The notes: generated by a model not told the origin, from the letters alone. A stretch of 22,768 nucleotides of DNA from an uncultured Eubacteriales bacterium (GCA_958402445.1 CATXTO010000026.1:1-22768), one strand, 5' to 3'. Counted from the first letter of the stretch, positions 14,872-22,163 are shown. Made by a program: numbers and translations.

Positions 14872-15607
14872 GCTCTTCCGCCTCCATTTCCGCCAGGAGC
14901 TTTTGCTCCTGCTTGGTCTCAAACCGGACCCTGGCGTACAAATCGGGCCGCCTGGCCCGGGTCCGGCGCAGAGATTGCTTCCGACGCCATCTGGCCACTC
15001 TGGCGTGGTCTCCGGACAGGAGGATCTCCGGCACCCCAAGGCCGTGCCACAAAGCCGGACGGCTGTACTGGGGGTATTCCAGCAGACCGGAGTAAAAGCT
15101 TTCGTCCTCAAAGCACTCCGGGTCCGGCAGCACCCCGGGCACCATCCGGCACACGGCGTCCGCCACGGCCATGGCTGCAATCTCTCCACCGGTGAGCACG
15201 AAATCCCCCAGGGAGAGCTCCTCGTCCACGCACTCGTCCAGAAACCGCTGGTCCACGCCCTCGTAGTGGCCGCAGACCAAGACCAGATTCTCCAGCTTGC
15301 TCAGGCGAATGGCGTCGGCCTGGACGAAGGTGTGCCCGCAGGGAGAGAGGAAAATCGTGTGCACCGGCCCTGCGGCTTCGTCGCACACGTGCTCCCAGCA
15401 GCGGTACAAGGGGTCCGCCTGTAAAATTGCCCCCCGGCCGCCGCCGTAGGGGTAGTCGTCCACCTGGCACTGCTTGCTGGCGGTGTATTCCCGGATTTGG
15501 TGGGTCTCAATGCGGAGATAGCCCCGCTCCTGCGCCCGGCCCAGGATGCTCTCGGATAAAACGTCTCCCACGGAGTCGGGAAACAGGGTCATGATGTCAA
15601 TTCTCAT
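14831..15607 (-). CDS. trmD: tRNA (guanine37-N1)-methyltransferase
   Basis: Makes m1G37 in tRNAs reading CNN/GGG-type codons, preventing +1 frameshifts; essential in most bacteria. It is a SPOUT-fold homodimer. The 258 residues show MRIDIMTLFPDSV at the N-terminus, DDYPYGGGRGAIL, LSPCGHTF, the trefoil-knot SAM site VLVCGHYEGVDQRF, and LGDFVLTGGEIAAM. ATG 15607 overlaps the end of rimM by 11 nt, as is common for this pair. The C-terminal tail (about 10 residues, ending CDPETVGR) lies in the overlap with the sirtuin gene and makes the protein slightly longer than usual. Confidence 0.96.
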   Translation of the reverse strand: MRIDIMTLFPDSVGDVLSESILGRAQERGYLRIETHQIREYTASKQCQVDDYPYGGGRGAILQADPLYRCWEHVCDEAAGPVHTIFLSPCGHTFVQADAIRLSKLENLVLVCGHYEGVDQRFLDECVDEELSLGDFVLTGGEIAAMAVADAVCRMVPGVLPDPECFEDESFYSGLLEYPQYSRPALWHGLGVPEILLSGDHARVARWRRKQSLRRTRARRPDLYARVRFETKQEQKLLAEMEAEEREQPNCDPETVGR

Positions 15608-16094
15608 CGCTGCGCATGCCCTCCAGCAGCTTCACCCGCACAAATCCCTGGTCAATATTGACCTCCAATAGAAATTCGGACACCGCGGGAATCATGTATT
15701 CGTGCTCCCCTCGCACCACGTACACGTCGTTGCCCGGCAGGTCCAGCACCTGGGCAATCCGTCCGATTTCCATGCCGTCGGCCAGCACCGGCAGGTCCAG
15801 AAGGTCGGCAATGAACACCCGGCCCGCCGGCAGGCTGGCCTGCTCCCGGTCCACCCGGACCACCTGGCCCCGCAGGGCCTGGGCGTCCTCCACGGTAGCA
15901 ACGCCCTGGAGCTTCAGCAGGGCGCAGGTCTTCTGAACCCGGGCCTGCTCCACGGAGTACGCCCTGCCGCCCACATACACCTGGGGAAAGCCGCACAGAA
16001 ACTCCGGCCCGTCGGCCCAGGGCAGGACCTTGACCTCGCCCCGGACGCCATGGGTTGAGACGATCTGCCCCGCCTCCAAATACTGCTGTTTCAC
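15597..16094 (-). CDS. rimM: 16S rRNA processing/maturation factor RimM
   Basis: Assembly factor that binds ribosomal protein S19 and helps mature the 30S head. Of 165 residues, the N-terminal RimM beta-barrel (about 5-85) has the signature AGQIVSTHGVRGEVKVLPW, and the C-terminal PRC-barrel (about 92-160) contains DLLDLPVLADG, GNDVYVVR and YMIPAVSEFLLEV. The start is GTG 16094 with AAGGAGG 7 nt upstream. It lies 22 nt after rnhA and overlaps trmD, so rnhA-rimM-trmD reads as one transcript. Confidence 0.95.
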   Translation of the reverse strand: MKQQYLEAGQIVSTHGVRGEVKVLPWADGPEFLCGFPQVYVGGRAYSVEQARVQKTCALLKLQGVATVEDAQALRGQVVRVDREQASLPAGRVFIADLLDLPVLADGMEIGRIAQVLDLPGNDVYVVRGEHEYMIPAVSEFLLEVNIDQGFVRVKLLEGMRSDEN

Positions 16095-16116
16095 GGTCTC
16101 GCCTCCTTGAAGGGCG

Positions 16117-16569
16117 CTATGCGCCTGCGCCTGCCTTATATTTTTGAGACTCCGCCACGGCCAATTGGTCGCAGCGGTTATTTTTCTCGTTTTGGGCGTG
16201 GCCCTTGACCCAGTGATAGCGCATATCGTGGCGCTGCACCAGAGGCAGAAGCCTCTCCCAAAGGTCCACGTTCAGGGCCGGCTTTTTGTCCGCCTTCGTC
16301 CAGCCCCGCCGCTTCCAGCCCCAGACCCAGCCCTTTTCCAGGGCGTCCACCACATACTTGGAGTCGGAGTACAGCTCCACGATGCAGGGCTCCTTTAGCC
16401 GGCCCAGGGCTTCGATCACCGCCATGAGCTCCATGCGGTTGTTGGTGGTCTCAGGAGCGCCCCCGGAGAGCTCCAGCTCCCGGCCCTGGTAGGCCAGAAT
16501 CGCCCCCCAGCCGCCGGGCCCGGGGTTTCCGGAGCAGGCTCCGTCGGTATAAATGGTGACAGTTTTCAT
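16117..16569 (-). CDS. rnhA: Ribonuclease HI
   Basis: Cuts the RNA strand of RNA-DNA hybrids. The 150 residues contain all the catalytic positions: D9 in YTDGACSGNPGPGGWG, E47 in NNRMELMAV, D69 in YSDSKYV, H124 in VKGHAQNEKNNRCDQLA, and D134. The basic handle region WGWKRRGWTKADKKP is present, so this is the full E. coli-like form. ATG 16569 has GGAGGG 6 nt upstream; the open frame extending to 16743 runs into repeat DNA and is not used. Its place between khpA and rimM is unusual, as those genes are normally adjacent in Firmicutes. Confidence 0.95.
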   Translation of the reverse strand: MKTVTIYTDGACSGNPGPGGWGAILAYQGRELELSGGAPETTNNRMELMAVIEALGRLKEPCIVELYSDSKYVVDALEKGWVWGWKRRGWTKADKKPALNVDLWERLLPLVQRHDMRYHWVKGHAQNEKNNRCDQLAVAESQKYKAGAGA

Positions 16570-16607
16570 AGGCTCCCTCCAGAACAGAACCAGCCGGGAT
16601 AGAGGAA

Positions 16608-16630
16608 ATGCGTGGCCGCCCGCCACGCAT
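16608..16630 (-). terminator. Hairpin between khpA and rnhA, possible attenuator or weak terminator
   Basis: A 9-bp perfect stem, ATGCGTGGC (16608-16616) with GCCACGCAT (16622-16630), and a 5-nt loop. On the minus strand it is followed by TTCCTCTATCC, only a weak T-tract, so it may reduce rather than stop transcription entering rnhA. Confidence 0.35.
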
Positions 16631-16684
16631 CCGCTATTGCAGCGCAGGGAGAACGCCCCTACGGGATGTCGATCGAAGACAGGC

Positions 16685-16732
16685 TGTAGGGGCGGCCTTC
16701 GGCCGCCCACGGGCGAGCACAGCTCGCCCCCG
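16685..16732. repeat. Single compact REP/BIME-like element (F) inside the operon
   Basis: GTAG at 16686 is followed by stem GGGCGGCC, loop TTC, stem GGCCGCCC, a 2-nt junction, then stem GGGCGAGC, loop ACA, stem GCTCGCCC. It is the shortest intact copy, with perfect stems. A lone half element ending CGCCCCTAC sits at 16654-16662. The gap between rnhA and khpA (16570-16784) holds no gene. Confidence 0.88.
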
Positions 16733-16784
16733 GGGCGATTCACCTCAAAGCTGATGATAGACGCTTTCCGAGCAAGCCCTCGCC

Positions 16785-17015
16785 TTAATCGACAATCTCC
16801 ACCGTGACCCGTTCTCCCGTGCGCTGGGCGACGGTTTTGATAATCGTGCGGATTTCCTTGGCAATGCGGCCCTGACGGCCGATCACCTTGCCCATATCCT
16901 CCGGGGCGACCCGGAGCTCCAGCACGGTGCCGCCGTCGTCCTCGGTCTGGGTCACGGTAACCGCCTCGGGATGATCGACCAGATTTTTTGCCATGTAGAG
17001 CAAAAGTTCCTTCAT
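16785..17015 (-). CDS. khpA: KH-domain RNA-binding protein KhpA (YlqC)
   Basis: A 76-residue single KH domain. In Firmicutes KhpA partners KhpB (Jag) in binding RNA and affects cell division and envelope synthesis. The GxxG loop is GRQG at 46-49 within MGKVIGRQGRIAKEIRTIIK. ATG 17015 has AAGGAG 9 nt upstream. It sits 21 nt after rpsP, as in the standard ffh-rpsP-ylqC order. Confidence 0.94.
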   Translation of the reverse strand: MKELLLYMAKNLVDHPEAVTVTQTEDDGGTVLELRVAPEDMGKVIGRQGRIAKEIRTIIKTVAQRTGERVTVEIVD

Positions 17016-17036
17016 TGCGATTCTCCTTCGGCGATC

Positions 17037-17276
17037 TTACAGCACGCCGGCCTTTTTCAGCAGGCCGCGCACGGTGTCAGTGGGCTGCGCGCCGTTCTGA
17101 ATCCAGGTCTTGGCCTTCTCCGCGTCCACCGTAATGGTCGCGGGATCGGTCAGGGGATTGTAGCTGCCAATTTCTTCAATGCAGCGGCCGTCCCGGGGAG
17201 ACCGGGAATCCGCCACCACGATCCGGTAATAAGGAGCTTTCTTGGCGCCCATTCTTCTGAGTCGAATTTTCACCAT
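17037..17276 (-). CDS. rpsP: 30S ribosomal protein S16
   Basis: 79 residues, the full length for S16, with the N-terminal MVKIRLRRMGAKKAPYYRIV and the conserved ADSRSPRDGRCIEEIGSYNP. It binds 16S rRNA early in 30S assembly. GGAGGTG precedes ATG 17276. The 76-nt gap to ffh upstream is the largest between the four leading genes and contains a TATACT-like box without a good -35. Confidence 0.98.
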   Translation of the reverse strand: MVKIRLRRMGAKKAPYYRIVVADSRSPRDGRCIEEIGSYNPLTDPATITVDAEKAKTWIQNGAQPTDTVRGLLKKAGVL

Positions 17277-17352
17277 GGGGTTTCACCTCCAAAACAAATA
17301 GTATATCGTAACGCCCAGAGGGGCTGGTACGAACGGTGTCTACACCCGGGGA

Positions 17353-18714
17353 TTAAAGCCCGGGGATGCCGCCGAAGCCGCCGGGCATACCCTTCATCCG
17401 GCCCATGCGCTTCATCTTTCGGCCCGCGCCGGGGCCGGAGAATTGCCGGACCATGCCCCGCATGGTCTCAAACTGCTTGAGCAGCCGGTTCACGTCCTCC
17501 ACCTTCACCCCTGCGCCGGCGGCCACCCGCTTCTTCCGGCTGGCGTTGAGCGAAGCGGGGTTATCCCGCTCCCGGGGGGTCATGGACTGGATGATGGCCT
17601 CCGTATGAAGCATGGCCTTCTCGTCCACCTGAAGATTTTTCAGGTTGGCTCCCCCAGGGAGCTGAGCCAGCAGCTCCTGCATAGAGCCCATGGAACGCAG
17701 CTGCACCAGCTGGTCATAGAAATCCGCCAGGGTGAACCGGTTGCTTTTCAGCTTTTCCTCCAGCTCCGCGGCCTTCTTGGCGTCGTAGGCCTTTTCCGCC
17801 TTCTCAATGAGGCTGAGCATGTCCCCCATGCCCAAAATCCGGGAGGCCATGCGGTCCGGATGGAAGGGCTCCATGGCGTCCAGCTTTTCGCCGGTGCCCA
17901 CAAACTTGATGGGCTTGCCGGTGACAGCCCGCACCGACAGGGCCGCGCCGCCTCTGGCGTCGCCGTCCAGCTTGGTGAGCATAACGCTGTCAATGTCTAA
18001 AAGCTCGTTGAAGCTCTGGGCGGCGTTAACCGCGTCCTGGCCGGTCATGGCGTCCACCACCAGCATAATTTCCTGGGGCTGCACCGCCGCCTTGACGGCC
18101 TTCAGCTCCTCCATCAGCACCTCGTCGATGTGCAGCCGGCCAGCGGTGTCCAGAAACACCATGTCGTTGCCGTGGCGCAGAGCGTGCTGCACAGCGGCCC
18201 GGGCGATGTCCACCGGGTTCTGCTGCCCCATCTGGAACACCGGAATCCCCAGCTTTTCCCCGCAGATTTCCAGCTGGCGGATGGCCGCTGGCCGGTAAAT
18301 GTCACAGGCCGCCAGCAGGGGATTTTTGCCCTGCCTTTTCATCAGGCCCGCCAGCTTGCTGCCGTTGGTGGTCTTGCCGGCGCCCTGGAGGCCCACTAGC
18401 ATCACCACCGTGGGGCCCTTGGGGTTGATGGTCAGGCGCTGATTTTCCACGCCCATCAGGCGGGTCAGCTCCTCATCCACGATTTTCACAATCATCTGGG
18501 CCGGGGTCAGGGATTCCAGCACGTCCGCGCCCACGCAGCGCTCCGTGACGGCCTTGACAAAGTCCCGAACCACCTTATAACTCACGTCGGCCTCCAGCAG
18601 GGCCAGGCGGATTTCCCGCATGGCCTCCTTTACGTCGGACTCCTTCAGGCGTCCCTTGCCCCGGAGCTTCTTAAAGGTCGCGGAGAGTTTTTCAGTTAAA
18701 CCTTCAAACGCCAT
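17353..18714 (-). CDS. ffh: Signal recognition particle protein Ffh (SRP54)
   Basis: GTPase that binds signal sequences of nascent membrane and secreted proteins together with SRP RNA and docks to FtsY. Of 453 residues, the N domain is about 1-95, the P-loop GLQGAGKT is at 108-115, DTAGR at 189-193 and TKLDGDARGG at 247-256. A methionine-rich M domain from about 300 ends GRKMKRMGRMKGMPGG. AAGGAGT lies 7 nt before ATG 18714 and overlaps the ylxM stop; the 3-nt gap implies coupling. Confidence 0.98.
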   Translation of the reverse strand: MAFEGLTEKLSATFKKLRGKGRLKESDVKEAMREIRLALLEADVSYKVVRDFVKAVTERCVGADVLESLTPAQMIVKIVDEELTRLMGVENQRLTINPKGPTVVMLVGLQGAGKTTNGSKLAGLMKRQGKNPLLAACDIYRPAAIRQLEICGEKLGIPVFQMGQQNPVDIARAAVQHALRHGNDMVFLDTAGRLHIDEVLMEELKAVKAAVQPQEIMLVVDAMTGQDAVNAAQSFNELLDIDSVMLTKLDGDARGGAALSVRAVTGKPIKFVGTGEKLDAMEPFHPDRMASRILGMGDMLSLIEKAEKAYDAKKAAELEEKLKSNRFTLADFYDQLVQLRSMGSMQELLAQLPGGANLKNLQVDEKAMLHTEAIIQSMTPRERDNPASLNASRKKRVAAGAGVKVEDVNRLLKQFETMRGMVRQFSGPGAGRKMKRMGRMKGMPGGFGGIPGL

Positions 18715-18717
18715 AGC

Positions 18718-19068
18718 TTACTCCTTTATGGTATCGGCGGCGGACAGGATTTCCTGAGCCAGGGAACGGATCGCGGTATCCCCGGACGCGGCCAGCGTTC
18801 GGGCCGCGGCCTGAATCCGGTCCAGAGCGCATTTGCTCTGCCGGTCCCGGCGCACGGCGCCCAACCGCGCCTCCATAGCCCGCAGCGCGGACTCCGCCCG
18901 GGTGATGGAATCGTATACGCCCTGCCGGCTGATCCCCACCTCCTGGGCGATCTCCCCCAGGGACAGGTCCTGATTGTAATACAGATCGAAGCAGAGCCGC
19001 TGCTTATCCGTCAGCAGCTCCCCGTAGGTATCGAACAGTAAGGTCAGTTCCAATGCGTCGGTCTTCAT
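18718..19068 (-). CDS. ylxM: YlxM family SRP-associated helix-turn-helix protein (UPF0122)
   Basis: 116 residues. A sigma-70 region 4-like HTH (about 36-60, LSLGEIAQEVGISRQGVYDSI) follows LLTDKQRLCFDLYYNQD, the standard family start. YlxM is encoded with ffh across Firmicutes and modulates the SRP. GGAGG precedes ATG 19068. It is the first gene of the minus-strand operon and has a near-consensus promoter. Confidence 0.94.
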   Translation of the reverse strand: MKTDALELTLLFDTYGELLTDKQRLCFDLYYNQDLSLGEIAQEVGISRQGVYDSITRAESALRAMEARLGAVRRDRQSKCALDRIQAAARTLAASGDTAIRSLAQEILSAADTIKE

Positions 19069-19150
19069 GGAAGCCTCCTGATTCAGGCCAGGCTGCCGAA
19101 AGGTTCTTTTCGGCTCATCTTGTCAAGGTTAATCCCTTGACGGTGATAGT

Positions 19151-19179
19151 AGTATACACGGAAAGGGGCCGTCTGTCAA
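19151..19179 (-). promoter_or_regulatory. Sigma-A promoter of the ylxM-ffh operon
   Basis: Minus strand: perfect TTGACA (complement of 19174-19179), a 17-bp spacer and TATACT (complement of 19151-19156). The start near 19144 gives a leader of about 75 nt. Within the leader are the palindrome GTCAAGG/CCTTGAC (19122-19141), directly at the start site, and a hairpin GCCGAAA/TTTCGGC (19095-19114). Confidence 0.88.
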
Positions 19180-19204
19180 GAGAAAGTTCAGGCTGAATGC
19201 CTGC

Positions 19205-19657
19205 TCAATGGGACGCGCCATTTTTGGGTCTTTTCGGTGGTTTTCCGCGCCGCAGGAGCATCCATGAGCCAACCAGCACCAGGGACCAGCCCACGATGCA
19301 GGCTGCCAGGACGGAGCAGGAGGCCAGAGGCGTGGAGACCAGGATCAGCAGGGTCAGAAGCGTCTGGTAGAGTCCGGCCCCGCCCTGCCAGGCCAGGAGC
19401 CAGGCGGCCAGCAGAACCAGAGAGAGGGCCATGGCTCCCAGTGCGTAGGCGCGGATCGCCCGCAGGAGCCGCTGGCTGCCCACGCGGTTGGCCAGCGCCA
19501 GGAGAGTGAAAATGGTGAGAAAAAATAGGCCCGCGGCCAGATTCCCCCAGGGCTGCCGGAGGAACGCCTCCTTCTGGACGATGCAAAGACCGTCCACGGC
19601 GCACAGCAGGTACAACCCGGCCCAAAGCCCTCCCAGCGCGGCAATTGCTTTCTTCAT
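19205..19657 (-). CDS. Hypothetical membrane protein (150 aa)
   Basis: No named family recognised. Four or five hydrophobic segments (about 4-26, 39-57, 70-90 and 99-135, the last long enough for two spans) and a basic C-terminal tail (RRGKPPKRPKNGASH) suggest an integral membrane protein with a cytoplasmic C-terminus. ATG 19657 is chosen over ATG 19672 because the predicted promoter would leave 19672 without room for a ribosome binding site. Even so, the site before 19657 (GGGGG) is weak. The frame open to 19954 upstream crosses the promoter region and is not used. The gene lies downstream of a promoter divergent from the next plus-strand operon. Confidence 0.65.
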   Translation of the reverse strand: MKKAIAALGGLWAGLYLLCAVDGLCIVQKEAFLRQPWGNLAAGLFFLTIFTLLALANRVGSQRLLRAIRAYALGAMALSLVLLAAWLLAWQGGAGLYQTLLTLLILVSTPLASCSVLAACIVGWSLVLVGSWMLLRRGKPPKRPKNGASH

Positions 19658-19684
19658 AGCATCAGCCCCCATGTCGTTTTCTCT

Positions 19685-19713
19685 AGCATAGCGCAGAACC
19701 CATGGGATTACAA
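19685..19713 (-). promoter_or_regulatory. Candidate promoter of the 150-aa membrane protein gene
   Basis: Minus strand: TTGTAA (complement of 19708-19713), a 17-bp spacer and TATGCT (complement of 19685-19690). Each box matches four of six consensus bases. The start near 19678 is about 20 nt before ATG 19657. Confidence 0.45.
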
Positions 19714-19754
19714 GGAAAAAATCTCTTGCCGCCGTTCCCAAGCGGGCCCCGTTG

Positions 19755-19763
19755 TGATATAAT
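19755..19763 (+). promoter_or_regulatory. Extended -10 promoter of the membrane protein/TmrB operon
   Basis: TGATATAAT at 19755-19763 is a perfect -10 TATAAT with the extended TGn element. The -35 region at 17 bp (TTCCCA, 19735-19740) is poor, which is normal for extended -10 promoters. The predicted leader is about 90 nt. Confidence 0.65.
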
Positions 19764-19859
19764 AAGCTCATATGGTCATGCTGCGCTTTGAAATCAAGCC
19801 GCCGCCGGCCTGTACGGATGTCTATCTCGTGCCCGCTGGGCGGAAAAGGAAGGATCCAG

Positions 19860-20678
19860 ATGAAAAAGCAGACAATCGGACCCATGCCGGTGCTGGGGCT
19901 CACCCTGGTCGGCGGCGCTGTGGGAATTGTCCTACGGCTGCGGATGCTGTCCATCGGTTATGATGGACGGGGGATACAAATTTCAAACAGCTGGACCTAT
20001 GTGACGCTGTGGGTGCTGTCCGGCTTGTTTTTATTGGGGCTGGCCCTACTTTGCCGCAGGATGGGGGACCGCGCCGGCTGCGAGGAGAACTTCCCCGCTT
20101 CGCCCTTGGCGGCGGTGGGCGCGTTTTTGGGCGCGGTAGGCCTGTTGGCCTGCTCCACGGTGAAGCTGCTGGGAAATCCGGATATTTTTGATCTGATCGT
20201 CAATATTTTAGGCCTGGCCGCCGCCTCCGCCCTGGCGGTGTCCGGCTATCTGCGCCTGTCCGGCAGGCAGTCCGCCGCGGCGCTGATGGTGGTGAGCCTG
20301 TATTTGGCCACGTGGCTGGTGAGCCAATTCCGGCGCTGGAGCGCCGACCCCCAGCTGGGCGATTACTGTTTCCAGCTCCTGGCCTGCGTCTTCGCCATGC
20401 TGGCCAGCTACCAGCTGGCGGGGTTCCCCCTGAAGCGGGGCCGTCGCCGCGCCGCCATTTTCTGCACCATGGCCGCCGTATTCTTTTGCCTGATCTCCCT
20501 GGTGGATGGGGCCGCGTGGCCGTTTTACGCCGCTATCGCCCTGTGGCTTCTCACGGGAGGGTGCAGCCTTTCCCGGCCCGCGCCCCGGCGCCGGAAGCTG
20601 GGCGGTGGTTTTGAGGAGGAGCGGGAGCAACCCGCTTCGGAGGCGGAAGAAGACCCAGAGGAGCGGGACGAACCATGA
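19860..20678 (+). CDS. Hypothetical multi-pass membrane protein with acidic tail (272 aa)
   Basis: No named family recognised. About eight hydrophobic segments (near 9-27, 47-65, 82-102, 108-130, 139-156, 167-188, 197-214 and 218-235) are followed by a soluble tail of about 35 residues that is first basic, then strongly acidic (FEEEREQPASEAEEDPEERDEP). ATG 19860 has AAGGAAGG 6 nt upstream; the upstream in-frame start at 19788 lacks one. The stop overlaps the TmrB-like gene (ATGA), so the two are coupled. No transporter signature or catalytic motif is visible. Confidence 0.75.
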   Translation: MKKQTIGPMPVLGLTLVGGAVGIVLRLRMLSIGYDGRGIQISNSWTYVTLWVLSGLFLLGLALLCRRMGDRAGCEENFPASPLAAVGAFLGAVGLLACSTVKLLGNPDIFDLIVNILGLAAASALAVSGYLRLSGRQSAAALMVVSLYLATWLVSQFRRWSADPQLGDYCFQLLACVFAMLASYQLAGFPLKRGRRRAAIFCTMAAVFFCLISLVDGAAWPFYAAIALWLLTGGCSLSRPAPRRRKLGGGFEEEREQPASEAEEDPEERDEP

Positions 20679-21259
20679 TTCTTTGGATCAACGGCGCCTT
20701 CGGTGTGGGAAAGACCCAGACCACGTTTGCCCTGTATCGCAGGGTTCCCGGCGCTTATGTGTACGACCCGGAGCGGGTGGGAGACTGGCTCCAGCGGAAC
20801 TTGCCCCCGCAGCTCTCTCCCCCTGACTTTCAGGACTGCCCTCTGTGGCGATCCATGAACCGGGATTTGTTGTGCTATCTGGCTCAGCGCCAGACTGGTC
20901 TTCTGCTTGTGCCCATGACTGTCACCAATCCATCGTACTGGCAAGAGCTGACGGAAGGGCTGCAGGACCGTTTTGATTTGCGCCATGTTATTCTGACTGC
21001 CGGACGGCGGACCATTCACAGGCGGCTCCGTAAGCGGCTGGAGGGGCGTAATGCCTGGGCCGCCCGGCAGACGGACCGATGCCTGGCCGCTTTCGCCGGC
21101 GACATGCACGGCGTTCCAATCGATACGGAGGGCCGAACCGTGGATCAGGTAGCGGAGCTTGTGGCCGCTGCCTGCGGCATTTCACTTTCCCCGGACGTTA
21201 GGAGCCGGCCCCGCCGTTGGTGCGACCGGGCCCTGACGCAATTGCGGCATATCCGGTAA
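20675..21259 (+). CDS. TmrB-like P-loop ATPase/kinase-fold protein
   Basis: 194 residues with Walker A GAFGVGKT at residues 7-14, right after MILWIN. The sequence VYDPERVGDWL and FQDCPLWRSMNRDLL follow the pattern of the tunicamycin-resistance protein TmrB of Bacillus. LLVPMTVTNPSYWQEL and a later RRLRKRLEGRNAWAARQ region resemble the substrate/lid part of nucleoside-kinase-like folds. TmrB is thought to be an ATP-binding, membrane-associated protein that lowers tunicamycin susceptibility. A resistance role here is not shown; many annotated homologues are simply AAA-family proteins. The start overlaps the upstream stop by 4 nt, and no strong ribosome binding site is adjacent, consistent with coupling. 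Confidence 0.8.
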   Translation: MILWINGAFGVGKTQTTFALYRRVPGAYVYDPERVGDWLQRNLPPQLSPPDFQDCPLWRSMNRDLLCYLAQRQTGLLLVPMTVTNPSYWQELTEGLQDRFDLRHVILTAGRRTIHRRLRKRLEGRNAWAARQTDRCLAAFAGDMHGVPIDTEGRTVDQVAELVAAACGISLSPDVRSRPRRWCDRALTQLRHIR

Positions 21260-21265
21260 TGTCCT

Positions 21266-21306
21266 GGCGCCCGGCTTCCCGGCGCGGGCGCCGGTCTTGT
21301 TTGTCC
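21266..21306 (+). terminator. Probable terminator after the TmrB-like gene
   Basis: Stem GGCGCCCG (21266-21273) with CGGGCGCC (21285-21292) and an 11-nt loop, followed by the T-rich GGTCTTGTTTGTCC. It begins 6 nt past the stop codon. The following 80 nt before the deacetylase gene hold no clear promoter. Confidence 0.6.
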
Positions 21307-21389
21307 GGATTTTCAGTCGCCGCGGACGGGATGCGCCTTGTCCGCATAATCATCCCGGCAGATTCATAGGCTTGGACGGGGTGATTATT

Positions 21390-22163
21390 TTGAGAAAACG
21401 GGATGCTCTGATTTGCTTTTGTGTTCTGGTGCTGGCGGCGGCTCTGCTGCTGGCAAACTTCGGCCCCGGCGCTGTGGAGACCGGCTCCTGGGGCCTCAGC
21501 TTCCGGTCCGAGGGGCAGGCGCCGGTGGGCAACGCCTCCAAGGAGGCGCTGTCTGGCTTTGACGCGGCCTACTTGGGGGACACCTCGGAGCCGGTAATCT
21601 ATTTGACCTTTGATGCGGGCTATGAAAACGGCTGCACCGCGCAAATTCTGGATGTACTGAAGGCCCACAAGGTCCCAGCGGCTTTTTTCCTGGTGGGCAA
21701 TTACATCGAGCGCAATCCGGACCTGGTGCGCCGGATGGTGGAGGAGGGGCATATTGTGGGCAATCATACGGCCCACCACTATGACATGTCCAAAATTGGG
21801 GACTATGACACCTTTTCCAAGGAGCTCAAGGAGCTGGAGGATCTGTTCCGGGACTGCACGGGAAAGGAACTGGCCAAGTATTACCGGCCACCCCAGGGCA
21901 TTTACAGCCAGGAAAACCTGGAGATGGCGCAGAAGCTGGGCTACCGCACGGTGTTCTGGTCTCTGGCCTATGTGGACTGGAACAACGACAGCCAGCCCAG
22001 CCGTGAGGAGGCTTTCTCCAAGCTGGTCCCCCGGATCCACAACGGGGCCGTGGTTTTGCTCCACAGCACCTCGAAAACCAACGCGGAGATTCTTGACGAG
22101 CTTCTGACCAAGTGGGAGGAGCTGGGATACCGGTTCGGGACGGTGGAGGAGCTTTTCGATTGA
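21390..22163 (+). CDS. PdaA-like polysaccharide (peptidoglycan N-acetylmuramic acid) deacetylase
   Basis: 257 residues. The known PdaA removes the N-acetyl group from muramic acid, a step towards muramic delta-lactam in spore cortex. An N-terminal signal/anchor helix (about 5-24, after RKRD) precedes the NodB domain. Motif 1 is TFDAGYENG (73-81, D75), motif 2 NHTAHH (H126, H130), motif 3 YYRPPQGIYS, motif 4 WSLAYVDWN and motif 5 VVLLHS. TFDAGYE rather than TFDDGP, and the LLHSTSKTNAEILDELL end, are PdaA-specific. The start is TTG 21390, with GGGGTG 6 nt upstream and a protein then beginning M-RKR before the hydrophobic helix; GTG 21381 is an alternative. It acts outside the membrane. It may be expressed during sporulation, but no sporulation promoter could be confirmed. 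Confidence 0.92.
   Translation: MRKRDALICFCVLVLAAALLLANFGPGAVETGSWGLSFRSEGQAPVGNASKEALSGFDAAYLGDTSEPVIYLTFDAGYENGCTAQILDVLKAHKVPAAFFLVGNYIERNPDLVRRMVEEGHIVGNHTAHHYDMSKIGDYDTFSKELKELEDLFRDCTGKELAKYYRPPQGIYSQENLEMAQKLGYRTVFWSLAYVDWNNDSQPSREEAFSKLVPRIHNGAVVLLHSTSKTNAEILDELLTKWEELGYRFGTVEELFD

Noticed and set aside
16570..16743. N-terminal extension of rnhA into the repeat region
   Set aside because: RNase HI begins MKTVTIYTDG at 16569 with its own ribosome binding site; the upstream codons are repeat DNA.
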